A stretch of DNA of 16,230 nucleotides, taken from an uncultured bacterium (GTDB lineage: Bacteria > Bacillota_I > Bacilli_A > RF39 > UBA660). The position numbers and the translations under genes are program-made. Under the pieces are notes generated by a model. That model saw nothing but the letters and a program-made list of their open reading frames with translations. It was not told the origin of the DNA and ran no database searches. Numbering within the stretch: position 1 is the first letter of the stretch; each line of letters starts with the position of its first letter. The stretch lies in NCBI GenBank assembly GCA_949288625.1, contig CASEKZ010000007.1:1-16230 (forward strand). The letters are read 5' to 3'. Below are positions 8,941-15,852 of this stretch, in pieces.

Positions 8941-9309
8941 TTATAAAGCTTTATATTTAGCTATTATATCCTGAACATTTTTTACTTCTTCTAACAATTC
9001 ATTATAATGTTCATTTATGTAATTAACATCTCCTGCTTTACTTGCCATCTCATGAGCGTATGCTATATCTCCTAATTTCATAAACCCAAAACTTCTTGCA
9101 TTACTCTTTAAAGCATGAACCGCAATCGCGTAATTAGGCATATCAAATGCGTTTTTAAAACCATCTATCTTAGATAAATCATTAGGAAGTTCTTTATAAA
9201 AATCATCCATTATTTCATCATAAGTTTCAATATCCATCATGTTTTCAATACTTGGTTTTGCATCTACTCCCATGCTTTCTAAGAAAGCTATTTTATTATT
9301 AGTGTCCAT
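8941..9309 (-). CDS. Histidine-containing phosphotransfer (Hpt) protein
   Basis: A 122-residue, mostly helical protein with no membrane segment. The Hpt signature is VHALKSNARSFG at residues 64-75, with phosphorylatable His65 and conserved Lys68, then the helix GDIAYAHEMASKAGD that is usual after the Hpt active site. Hpt proteins carry phosphoryl groups between receiver domains. This one is the first gene of the operon and would link the receivers of the two hybrid kinases to the stand-alone receiver encoded just downstream (12-21 bp gap, depending on that gene's start). The residues before the motif (about 1-45) also form helices, consistent with a complete four-helix bundle. The ribosome site (TAGGT) is weak, which may keep the level low. 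It is a free-standing Hpt, while the kinases lack their own Hpt domains, as expected for a four-step relay. Confidence 0.93.
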   Translation of the reverse strand: MDTNNKIAFLESMGVDAKPSIENMMDIETYDEIMDDFYKELPNDLSKIDGFKNAFDMPNYAIAVHALKSNARSFGFMKLGDIAYAHEMASKAGDVNYINEHYNELLEEVKNVQDIIAKYKAL

Positions 9310-9345
9310 AATCGTTTACCTACTTTCTACTATTATTCATTAATT

Positions 9346-9374
9346 ATTGTACTATATTTTTTATATAAATACAA
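9346..9374 (-). promoter_or_regulatory. Promoter of the phosphorelay operon
   Basis: On the minus strand a -35 TTGTAT (9374-9369) and a -10 TACAAT (9351-9346) are 17 nt apart. Transcription would start near 9339, giving a leader of about 30 nt before the hpt gene. No other promoter-like site of this quality is seen before the four downstream genes, which are 12-22 bp apart. Confidence 0.5.
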
Positions 9375-9400
9375 CGAAATCATTAAGGTTTTAAAAGTAA

Positions 9401-9438
9401 ATAATGAATTTTAATCGTTTTACGTTTTTATTCATTAT
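9401..9438. repeat. Inverted repeat upstream of the phosphorelay promoter
   Basis: ATAATGAAT (9401-9409) is the exact reverse complement of ATTCATTAT (9430-9438), separated by 20 bp and lying about 27 bp upstream of the -35 element. A further near copy, ATTCATTAA, sits at 9335-9343 over the expected transcription start. It could be an operator, but short A/T-rich repeats arise by chance in this background. Confidence 0.35.
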
Positions 9439-9621
9439 CTAATCTCAAACTAATAATTACGATTTTATAAACTTATTCTTACTAAAAAACAATGATTTTG
9501 CTAATTAATTTTTTATTTATACTTTTTTAACATATTAAATTTTTCCTTACATAAGAAATATTATTACGTATTTTTTTCTTTACAAATTACAAAATTACCT
9601 ATTTTATTTGAAGTTTTATAC

Positions 9622-9656
9622 AAAAAAAGATATTTTATCTTAAACAAAATATCTTT
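9622..9656 (-). terminator. Rho-independent terminator of the mraZ-rsmH-ftsL-PBP operon
   Basis: The minus strand carries an 11-bp stem (AAAGATATTTT paired with AAAATATCTTT, 9-nt loop) followed by T residues, seven T in a row counting the stem end. It lies about 80 bp after the PBP stop codon. Confidence 0.8.
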
Positions 9657-9734
9657 AAAAGTTAACTTTATTTTTCAAAGTTATAGTTTTAATAAAACAA
9701 CGTTTTTTTCTTATTTACTAACCTTATGATAACA

Positions 9735-11861
9735 TTAATTTAATATTACTTCCATGCCATCTTCAATTATAGTGCCTGGCGCAAGACTTTGCTGCTGAAC
9801 GTATCCAGACCCGTTAATACTATGTTTTATCCCTAATTTTGTTAAAACAACACTAGCTTCTTTAAACGAATAGTTGGTTAAATCTGGCATAATAACATTA
9901 GAATCATTAGTAAATATAAAAACTTTATTCTTAGTATTTATTTTTGTTTTAAAAACAGGATACTGATCAATTACCTTAGAACCATTACCAAATATTACGT
10001 AACTAGCACCCGTTGAATCAAGTTCTTTTTTTACATCTTCAATCTGCTTATTTTTGTAATTACCAACCTCGTAAGTGGTAACTTCCTTATTAAGCTCAGG
10101 TGCTTCTTCAAAAATACCTAAGTACTTGGCGGTATCTTTAACAATTGTTTTTACCGCTTCAGATAAAATGGTAGAATAATTACGTCCCCTTTGCATTGCA
10201 AAATAAATTATTACTTGTGGATTATCTTTCGGATACATTCCCGCAAAAGAATAAACATAATCATTAGAACCCGTGTAATACTTTCCGGTTCTTGGATTTG
10301 CTATTTGAGCCGTTCCGGTTTTTCCTATTAAATCATAACCATCCATCCGGTAACGATAACCCGTTGTATCGGCTGGATCACCATTTACAACTTGGTACAT
10401 AAGTTCTTTTATCTTTGTAACCGTAGAAGAAGAAGCAACCCTTTGTCCTTCTTTTACTTCAGCTTTATAAGTGACCTCTCCAGTAGAAGAATTAACTGTT
10501 TTTTCAACTATGTAAGGTGTTAACAAAACACCATTATTGGCAATCGCCGTTAAGGCTTTTACTTGTTGTATTGGAGTCGTTGTCATTGCTTGCCCAAATC
10601 CAGCATTAACTACCTCAACATCATATTTAAAATCTACCTTACCAGTATATTCATTAGGTAAATCAATCCCGGTTTTAGAACCAAAGCCAAGACTTTTATA
10701 GTAATCCATTAATTTTTGTCTTGATAAATAATTTTTAATCAAATTAGCAATACAAGTATTAGAAGATAAAGTATATCCTCTTTGATAAGTGATTTCTCCC
10801 CAACCGGTATCGTTCCAGTCACTTACGGTATCATCCCCAATCGTATATGGTCCTGTCATACAAGTAGCCGTTTGAGGATCAAAATCCGGATTATTTTCTA
10901 ACGCCGCCATAAAACTATACGTCTTCATAACAGATCCTGGTTCGTAAGTATATGATACAAGTGGATTTAAATAATTACTTATTTCTCTCGTATTAGGATT
11001 AAAAGATGGCGAGGTTGCACTACCTAAAATCTTACCAGTTTTAGCATCAGCGACCACCGCAACAATCCAATCCGCATCAGAATCTTTCTGTGCTTTATTT
11101 ACAATCGTTTCCAAGGACATTTGAACGTTTGAATCAATCGTTAAATAAACGTCGTTACCATCTACTTTTTCTTTTCTTATTTCGTTAGAGTTAGGAAACT
11201 TATATCCATTTAAATCTTTCTGGTACTGAACATAACCATTAACACCAGTCATCTTGTCATTATATTCTTCTTCAATTCCCATCTCACCTATCATGTTACC
11301 ATCTTCATCAGTCGTTGTGTATCCAATAACATAAGATAAAAAATTATTATTAGGATAATACCTTTTGTGGGTAGTAATAAAGTCAATACCATAAAGCCCC
11401 AAAGCCTCAATCGCTTCTTTTTGAAGTTCGGTAAGCCCTTTTCCTGCACTACCAAATTCAACTTGATATGCATCTTTATTTAATATTTCTAATATTCGCT
11501 CCTCACTCATGTCTAAAACAGTAGATAACTTTTGTGCGGTAAGCTCCTTATCTACTACGTGTTGTGGAGTTTCAAAACCTTCACTTCTAGATTCATCAAG
11601 ATATGCAATTATCGTATATGAATTTATTGTTTGAGCCAAAGTCTCACCATTTACATCATATATGGTTCCTCTTAAAGCGTACAGCGTTTCTGTTTTAGTA
11701 TTTCTTTTGTTAGAAAAATCCTTTAAATCTATACCATCTACTTTACCACTTAAACATAAGTATCCTAGCCTTATTATAAAAAGAAAAAGAAAAAGAAAAA
11801 ATATTAAAGTAAAAACTTTGGCCACCGCGTTTTTGTTTTTGTTTAATACTTCTCTTTTCAT
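9735..11861 (-). CDS. ftsI: Class B penicillin-binding protein (FtsI/PBP2 type) with two C-terminal PASTA domains
   Basis: The 708-residue protein has one N-terminal membrane anchor (about 15-32) and then acts outside the cell. The N-terminal dimerisation region holds the family motif RGTIYDVNG at 64-72. The transpeptidase domain has all three catalytic motifs: SVMK (Ser310 nucleophile, Lys313), SSN (366-368) and KTGT (514-517). Two PASTA repeats close the protein at about 594-652 and 654-708; the second opens VIMPDLTNYSF and is well conserved. It cross-links septal peptidoglycan in the divisome with FtsL. In B. subtilis the same position after ftsL holds pbpB and spoVD, both PASTA-containing; which of the two is closer cannot be settled by eye. 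A ribosome site AGGGTGA lies about 8 nt before the ATG. It is the last gene of its operon, followed by a terminator and not by mraY or murD. Confidence 0.95.
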   Translation of the reverse strand: MKREVLNKNKNAVAKVFTLIFFLFLFLFIIRLGYLCLSGKVDGIDLKDFSNKRNTKTETLYALRGTIYDVNGETLAQTINSYTIIAYLDESRSEGFETPQHVVDKELTAQKLSTVLDMSEERILEILNKDAYQVEFGSAGKGLTELQKEAIEALGLYGIDFITTHKRYYPNNNFLSYVIGYTTTDEDGNMIGEMGIEEEYNDKMTGVNGYVQYQKDLNGYKFPNSNEIRKEKVDGNDVYLTIDSNVQMSLETIVNKAQKDSDADWIVAVVADAKTGKILGSATSPSFNPNTREISNYLNPLVSYTYEPGSVMKTYSFMAALENNPDFDPQTATCMTGPYTIGDDTVSDWNDTGWGEITYQRGYTLSSNTCIANLIKNYLSRQKLMDYYKSLGFGSKTGIDLPNEYTGKVDFKYDVEVVNAGFGQAMTTTPIQQVKALTAIANNGVLLTPYIVEKTVNSSTGEVTYKAEVKEGQRVASSSTVTKIKELMYQVVNGDPADTTGYRYRMDGYDLIGKTGTAQIANPRTGKYYTGSNDYVYSFAGMYPKDNPQVIIYFAMQRGRNYSTILSEAVKTIVKDTAKYLGIFEEAPELNKEVTTYEVGNYKNKQIEDVKKELDSTGASYVIFGNGSKVIDQYPVFKTKINTKNKVFIFTNDSNVIMPDLTNYSFKEASVVLTKLGIKHSINGSGYVQQQSLAPGTIIEDGMEVILN

Positions 11862-11902
11862 ATTATTTCTTCACCCTTTAGCTTTATAAAGTTATAACAA
11901 CT

Positions 11903-12190
11903 TTATTTTTGTATTACGATAACGTTATTATTATTATACTCCAATCCTTCCTCAGCTGCAACAAGTTGCATGTTTTCAAGCGATACTAACTCGTTTACCT
12001 TCATTGTTAAACTTTCATTTACCTTTTGTTGTGAAGATACGTTTTTTTTCAATTTTTCTACTTCTATGTTAGCAGAAGATAGTTGTGCTTTAAAAAAGAA
12101 TAGCGATACAAAGACACAAAAAGCCGTGGTAACCGTTAAGGTTATCATCATTTTTTCAAACTTAGTTTTTCCTCTTCTTTTCCTTGCCAT
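11903..12190 (-). CDS. ftsL: Cell division protein FtsL
   Basis: A 95-residue bitopic membrane protein: basic start MARKRRGKTK, one helix at about 14-34, then a coiled-coil region with heptad-like leucines and valines (about 38-72) and a short tail. Size, layout and position between rsmH and the PBP gene identify it, since FtsL sequences are poorly conserved. FtsL pairs with DivIC/FtsB and activates the septal synthase. The start has AAGGAG about 8 nt upstream, inside the last codons of rsmH, and only 1 bp separates it from the rsmH stop, so translation is probably coupled. Confidence 0.88.
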   Translation of the reverse strand: MARKRRGKTKFEKMMITLTVTTAFCVFVSLFFFKAQLSSANIEVEKLKKNVSSQQKVNESLTMKVNELVSLENMQLVAAEEGLEYNNNNVIVIQK

Positions 12191-12191
12191 T

Positions 12192-13118
12192 TTAAATTCT
12201 CCTTTGTCTTATTGCTACTCTAAGCGTTGCACTTCTACTTCTTTTATTATTTTCTATTTCTTTTTTACTTGGTTTTATTTTTTTTAAAACCTTTAATTCT
12301 GGAAGCAAATCATAAGGAATAACTGGTAAACCCTTTACTAAATCGTTTTCTTTTGATCTTTTTACAAATATTTCCTTACAAATTCTATCTTCTAGTGAAT
12401 GAAAAGTAATTACCGCGATAACCCCACCTACCTTTAGCATGTCAATGGCGTCATTAAGTGCCTTTGGTAATATGGTCAACTCCTTATTCACTTCTATTCT
12501 TATCGCTTGAAAAGTACGTCTTGAAGGATGCGTTAACCTTTTATATTTAAATGGAACAGCATCACTTATAACGTCATTTAATTCAAACGTTGTTGTTATT
12601 GGTTTTTCTTTTCGTACGCATTCGATTTTTCTAGCTATTTCTTTAGCATATTTTTCTTCTCCATAATCTTTTATTATTTTATATAATTTTTCATACGGAT
12701 AGTAATTAACAACTTCATATGCCGATAGCGAACTAGTTTGATCCATTCGCATATCTAATTTTGCATTAGTGTGAAAACTAAACCCCCTTAAACCATCATC
12801 TAACTGAGGTGATGAAACACCTAAATCAAACATTATTCCATCCACTTCGTTAATTTCCCTTTTTTTCAATTCTTCTTTTAAATTAACAAAGTTTGCGGGA
12901 ATTATTTCAAAGTTAGATCCTATTTTACTAAGTAAGTTTTCACTAAATTCTCTTGCTTCTTGATCTTGATCAAAAGCGTACAATTTCCCTTTTTTTAGTC
13001 TTTTTAAGATTGCACTTGAATGTCCAGCATAGCCCAAAGTACAGTCAACGTAAATACCATCTTCCTTAATTTTTAATGATTCTATGGTTTCGTTTAAAAG
13101 AACGCTTACGTGTTTCAT
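12192..13118 (-). CDS. rsmH: 16S rRNA (cytosine(1402)-N(4))-methyltransferase RsmH
   Basis: 308 residues, the usual length. It opens HVSVLLNETIESL and then has the SAM-binding motif VDCTLGYAGHSSAIL (24-38; more often DGTLGGGGHS in the family, so the glycine run is slightly altered). The family signatures FDLGVSSPQLDDGLRGFSF (about 96-114), RRTFQAIRIEVNKEL and ITFHSLEDR are present, and the tail SRSATLRVAIR is typical. It methylates N4 of C1402 in the decoding centre of 16S rRNA. The ATG follows the mraZ stop directly (TAAATG), with GGAGG 5 nt upstream inside the end of mraZ. Confidence 0.97.
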   Translation of the reverse strand: MKHVSVLLNETIESLKIKEDGIYVDCTLGYAGHSSAILKRLKKGKLYAFDQDQEAREFSENLLSKIGSNFEIIPANFVNLKEELKKREINEVDGIMFDLGVSSPQLDDGLRGFSFHTNAKLDMRMDQTSSLSAYEVVNYYPYEKLYKIIKDYGEEKYAKEIARKIECVRKEKPITTTFELNDVISDAVPFKYKRLTHPSRRTFQAIRIEVNKELTILPKALNDAIDMLKVGGVIAVITFHSLEDRICKEIFVKRSKENDLVKGLPVIPYDLLPELKVLKKIKPSKKEIENNKRSRSATLRVAIRQRRI

Positions 13119-13553
13119 TTAAACCTCCGCATTATCGAATAAGTTTTCTGCCAAATCAGAAATATTCTTTTCGTTACGGGAAAAATAATCATCAAAGGTA
13201 GTACTTGACCAAATCTCTAGTCTGTCATTCACTCCGATAATAATGCATTCTTTTTTAAGCCCTGCATAATTAACTAATGGTATAGGTAACGCTACCCTTC
13301 CTTGCTTATCCGCCTGACACTCAATTGCACCCGACAGAAAAAACCTTAAGAAAGCCCTAGCATCCTTTTTGGTAAATGGTAGCGTCTTTAACTTGTTAAC
13401 AATGCCTTGCCATTCTTTTTTAGAATAGACGAACAAGCACCCCTCTAATCCACGGGTAACAACGAAAGTATCTCCTAATTCCTCACGAAATTTAGAAGGT
13501 AAAACAACTCTTGCTTTGTCATCAATGTTATGATGATACTCTCCCATGAACAT
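13119..13553 (-). CDS. mraZ: Transcriptional regulator MraZ
   Basis: 144 residues when started at the ATG at 13553 (MFMGEYHHNIDDKARVVLP). The frame extends 11 codons upstream to ATG 13586, but that start lacks a ribosome site and would place the MraZ boxes inside the gene. GGGGGA sits 5 nt before 13553. Two AbrB-like halves each carry the DxxxR-type motif: DDKAR (11-15) and DKQGR (82-86). MraZ forms a ring-shaped oligomer that binds tandem direct repeats before its own operon and controls the division and cell-wall (dcw) genes. It is the first gene of mraZ-rsmH-ftsL-PBP, and four 10-bp repeats lie just in front of it. Confidence 0.96.
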   Translation of the reverse strand: MFMGEYHHNIDDKARVVLPSKFREELGDTFVVTRGLEGCLFVYSKKEWQGIVNKLKTLPFTKKDARAFLRFFLSGAIECQADKQGRVALPIPLVNYAGLKKECIIIGVNDRLEIWSSTTFDDYFSRNEKNISDLAENLFDNAEV

Positions 13554-13557
13554 TTTT

Positions 13558-13597
13558 ATCCCCCACAATCTACCACTATATTCCACTAGCTACCACT
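13558..13597 (-). promoter_or_regulatory. MraZ operator: four tandem 10-bp repeats
   Basis: On the minus strand, beginning at 13597, 13587, 13577 and 13567, the units are AGTGGTAGCT, AGTGGAATAT, AGTGGTAGAT and TGTGGGGGAT. All share GTGG at exact 10-bp spacing, one helical turn. This matches the published MraZ-box type (GTG-containing direct repeats with about 10-bp period). The array begins right after the -10 element, and its last unit contains the mraZ ribosome site, so bound MraZ could block both transcription and initiation. Confidence 0.85.
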
Positions 13598-13627
13598 ATA
13601 ATACCATATTTATTAATATAATGTCCA
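13598..13627 (-). promoter_or_regulatory. Promoter of the mraZ operon
   Basis: Minus strand: -35 TGGACA (13627-13622), 18-nt spacer, extended -10 TGGTATTAT (hexamer TATTAT at 13603-13598). The start of transcription would fall near 13591, inside the MraZ boxes. Confidence 0.7.
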
Positions 13628-13690
13628 TATAAATTAACCAAAAAAAACGCCAAAAGCAGCGCTTTACGTAAACTAAATGAAATTATTTTT

Positions 13691-13721
13691 TTAACATAAA
13701 CTCTATCATTTTTTTTATAAT
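13691..13721 (+). promoter_or_regulatory. Promoter of yidD and the lipoprotein gene
   Basis: A perfect -10 TATAAT (13716-13721) lies 19 nt after TTAACA (13691-13696, five of six matches to the -35 consensus). Transcription would start near 13728, only about 11 nt before the yidD ATG. A second possible -10, TGTTAAAAT at 13724-13732, would make the transcript leaderless. Confidence 0.5.
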
Positions 13722-13738
13722 AGTGTTAAAATGTTTAT

Positions 13739-13975
13739 ATGATTAAAAATATATTAATTGGAATCATAAACATTTACCAGCGGATCCCTGGATCATTTCA
13801 TGGATATTGCAGGCACATTCCAACGTGTTCACAATATGCGAAAGAAGCAATTATAGAATATGGTGTTATTAAAGGTTGTTTTATGGCAACAAAAAGAATA
13901 TTAAAATGTAATCCGTTTGGAAGTTTTGGGTATGATCCAGTACCAAAAAAGGAGAATAAAAAAAATGAAAAATAA
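13739..13975 (+). CDS. yidD: Membrane protein insertion efficiency factor YidD
   Basis: 78 residues. The family pattern is clear: an amphipathic start ending NIYQR, then CRHIPTCSQYAKEAI (24-38), GVIKGCFMATKRILKCNPF (42-60) and GYDPVP (64-69). Cys24, Cys30 and Cys57 are the conserved cysteines. YidD sits at the inner face of the membrane and helps YidC-dependent insertion. The usual hydrophobic SP.lgp stretch between YQR and the first cysteine is shortened and reads IPGSFHGY. The ATG has no ribosome site and an in-frame TAA lies four codons upstream, so it may be read from a very short leader. No rnpA or yidC gene is adjacent. The last 11 bp overlap the next gene. Confidence 0.95.
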   Translation: MIKNILIGIINIYQRIPGSFHGYCRHIPTCSQYAKEAIIEYGVIKGCFMATKRILKCNPFGSFGYDPVPKKENKKNEK

Positions 13976-14840
13976 ATTACTAGTTATTTTGGGGCTGTTT
14001 TTAGCAGTATTAACACTTGGCGGTTGTAAGAAAAACGATGATAACGCAAGCCTAATGACCGCCTACACAAGCGTTTATCCAGTAGAATACATTCTTGAAA
14101 ACTTATATGGAGATAGTCTTGCAATATATAGTATATATCCTGATGGTATAAACTATAAAGATTATGAGTTGACTGACAAACAATTAACTGATTATAGTAA
14201 AGGAGATTTATTCGTTTATAACGGAACGATAAAAAAAGAAAAAGATTATGCAGTAGAATTATTAAATAAAAATAAAAAAATAAAAATAATAGATGCCTCC
14301 CTTGGCATGAATTATACGAGTGATGTTGCAGAAAACTGGCTTAATCCAGCAAATTACTTAATGATGGCATCTAACATAAAAAAAGGTTTAGAAGAATACA
14401 TTAACGAAAACATAGAAATGAAAAAAATAAACGAAAACTATGAAGCATTAAAACTTTCTTTATCAGAAATTGATGCAGAACTAAAACAAATCGCAACTTC
14501 TTCTAATAATCCTACGATAGTAGTTGGTAATGATACGTTTAAATATCTTGAAAAATATGGGTTTACTGTTATATCATTAGAGGAAAATGATAACTTAACC
14601 GATAAAACCATTGCAGAAGTTAAAGAACTTCTTTCTAGTAAACTAATAAGTTACGTTTTCTTAATGGATGATGAAGAGGAAAACAATACGATAAAAAACT
14701 TAAAAGAAGCTTATGGTTTTACAACTGTTAGCCTAAATTCATTAAGTACTTTAAACGCTGATGATAGAAAAGACAAAAAAGACTATATAACCATTATGCA
14801 AGATAACATAAATTCAATAAAACTTGAGGTAAATGAATAA
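13965..14840 (+). CDS. ZnuA/TroA-like substrate-binding lipoprotein lacking the metal-binding histidines
   Basis: 291 residues. The start is the ATG at 13965, 10 nt after GGAG; an earlier ATG at 13917 lies inside yidD and would spoil the signal peptide. The lipobox LTLGGC gives lipidated Cys21. The mature part follows the cluster A-I metal-binding fold: SVYPVEYILENLYGD, YPDGINYKDYELTDKQL, GDLFVYNGTIKKEKDY, NWLNPANYLMMASNI, a long linking helix (about 135-180), then VVGNDTFKYLEKYGF and a C-lobe with AEVKELLSSKLISYVFLMD. In ZnuA, TroA and AdcA the ligands are His in HxYE, HvWL and HxAF. The matching sites here are about Lys65, Glu123 and Asn189, and the fourth acidic ligand is also not clear. 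Direct zinc or manganese binding in the usual way is therefore unlikely. No permease or ATPase gene is next to it. It could be a surface-anchored binding or adhesion protein. Confidence 0.85.
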   Translation: MKNKLLVILGLFLAVLTLGGCKKNDDNASLMTAYTSVYPVEYILENLYGDSLAIYSIYPDGINYKDYELTDKQLTDYSKGDLFVYNGTIKKEKDYAVELLNKNKKIKIIDASLGMNYTSDVAENWLNPANYLMMASNIKKGLEEYINENIEMKKINENYEALKLSLSEIDAELKQIATSSNNPTIVVGNDTFKYLEKYGFTVISLEENDNLTDKTIAEVKELLSSKLISYVFLMDDEEENNTIKNLKEAYGFTTVSLNSLSTLNADDRKDKKDYITIMQDNINSIKLEVNE

Positions 14841-14864
14841 AAGGTGTTTAAAACATCTTTTTTT
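14840..14864 (+). terminator. Rho-independent terminator of the yidD operon
   Basis: An 8-bp stem with one G-T pair (AAAGGTGT with ACATCTTT) and a 5-nt loop is followed by T residues, seven T in a row (14858-14864) counting the stem end. It begins at the last base of the lipoprotein stop codon and overlaps the decayed 3' end of the rhuM remnant on the other strand. Confidence 0.82.
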
Positions 14865-15763
14865 AGTTATTAAATCAATTAAAATATCTTTTTCTTCCGG
14901 ATTCAAAATCGTTAAAGAAGCTAATGTATTATTATCAATCACTTTTTTATTATCTTTATATAACATGTTATAAAACTATAAAAAGTATATAAATAAAGTT
15001 GCAGCAATTCTCTTATTACCATCTATGAAAACATGGTTTTTAACCGTTGAATAAAGAAAGTTAGCAGCCTTCTCTTCCAGGCTATGATATACGTTCTTGC
15101 CATCATAAGTCTGATATAACGTATTTATTATACTTTTTAATCCTTCGTTTCTTTCTAAAGCAAATACATCACTTTCCTCATTAAATCTTAAAGTATTAAT
15201 TAAATTTTTACAATCTTGATAAGTAATTTCTTTCTCACTTGTTTTTTCTTTTCTTAATTTTAAGGTTTTATGGTCATAATCATCAAGCAGATTAAGAGCT
15301 TTAGAATAATTACCTATTACTTTTAAAATACTTTTAGCATCAGCATCCTCTAACCTCTCATCCGCCATATTTGCTATTTCTATTAACTTAATAGTTTTTT
15401 CTAAATACTCTAATCTTTTATTATTTACCGCGTATCCCTTTAATAAATAATCCTTAAGGACTTTATTAGCCCAACGCCTAAAAGCTATACCACGTTTAGA
15501 TTTAACGCGATAACCTACACTTATTATCATATCTAAATTATAATACTCGGCCATTCTAGTTTGCGTTTTACCTTCCATCGCGCCATGTTTAGTGGTTGTC
15601 GCAAATTTTGCGACAGTTAAATTATCAAGTTCTTCATTCAACGCATTATTTATATGTTTAATAATTCAGCTATTTGGCTCCTATTAAGCCAGACGGTATC
15701 ATCTTTCATGTTTACTTCTAATTTTACGCTCTCATCTTCAAATAAAACTATTTCATTTTTCAT
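14862..15763 (-). pseudogene. RhuM-family protein with Fic-like C-terminus, broken by a deletion/frameshift and a stop codon
   Basis: Reading the minus strand, ATG 15763 begins MKNEIVLFEDESVKLEVN, then DDTVWLNRSQIAEL, the usual RhuM opening. The frame then hits TAA at 15652-15650. Homology resumes in another frame as KHINNALNEELDNL at about 15659 and runs through the RhuM core EYYNLDMIISVGYRVKSKRG and FRRWANKVLKDYLLKGYA. Roughly nine residues of the usual FxRDxKTIG step are missing, so a small out-of-frame deletion is the simplest cause. The second part ends with the Fic/Doc-like motif HVFIDGNKR and then TAG at 14978-14976. After the TAG the same frame still encodes FYNMLYKDNKKVIDNNTLA and NPEEKDILIDLITK, which is the normal RhuM tail. 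Family length is about 330 residues. RhuM genes occur on pathogenicity islands, near restriction systems and in phages; the function is not established. The gene appears inactive through at least two lesions. Confidence 0.85.
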
Positions 15764-15852
15764 TTCATTATCTTCTTTCTATACTATATTTTTTTATTTA
15801 ATTAAACAAATTAACATCAATTTTTTTAGTTGCCTAAATTACTCTACATCCC

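Larger units (their letters stand above)
9310..9734. other. 425-bp AT-rich spacer between the dcw and phosphorelay operons
   Basis: No coding frame is credible here. Reading along the minus strand from 9734, it holds a run of small A/T hairpins (for example AACTTT/AAAGTT at 9663-9681), the strong terminator at 9622-9656, about 185 bp of very A/T-rich sequence without clear structure, the inverted repeat at 9401-9438, and the promoter at 9346-9374. I see no tRNA or riboswitch. A small RNA between terminator and promoter cannot be excluded. Confidence 0.6.

Noticed and set aside
9375..9621. CRISPR, tRNA, riboswitch or small RNA in the A/T-rich spacer
   Set aside because: No regular repeats, cloverleaf or conserved leader structure is visible; only generic A/T hairpins.
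11662..12287. Two plus-strand frames opposite the PBP N-terminus and ftsL/rsmH
   Set aside because: Both are antisense to clear genes with catalytic or family motifs, and their composition is that of reverse-read hydrophobic codons.
13119..13586. Longer MraZ form beginning at ATG 13586
   Set aside because: The 11 extra residues are not part of the family, there is no ribosome site, and the codons coincide with the MraZ boxes.
13654..13670. Small GC-containing hairpin AAAGC/GCTTT between the divergent mraZ and yidD promoters
   Set aside because: The stem is only 5 bp, it lies between divergent promoters where a terminator has no clear use, and no adjacent T-run pairs well with it.
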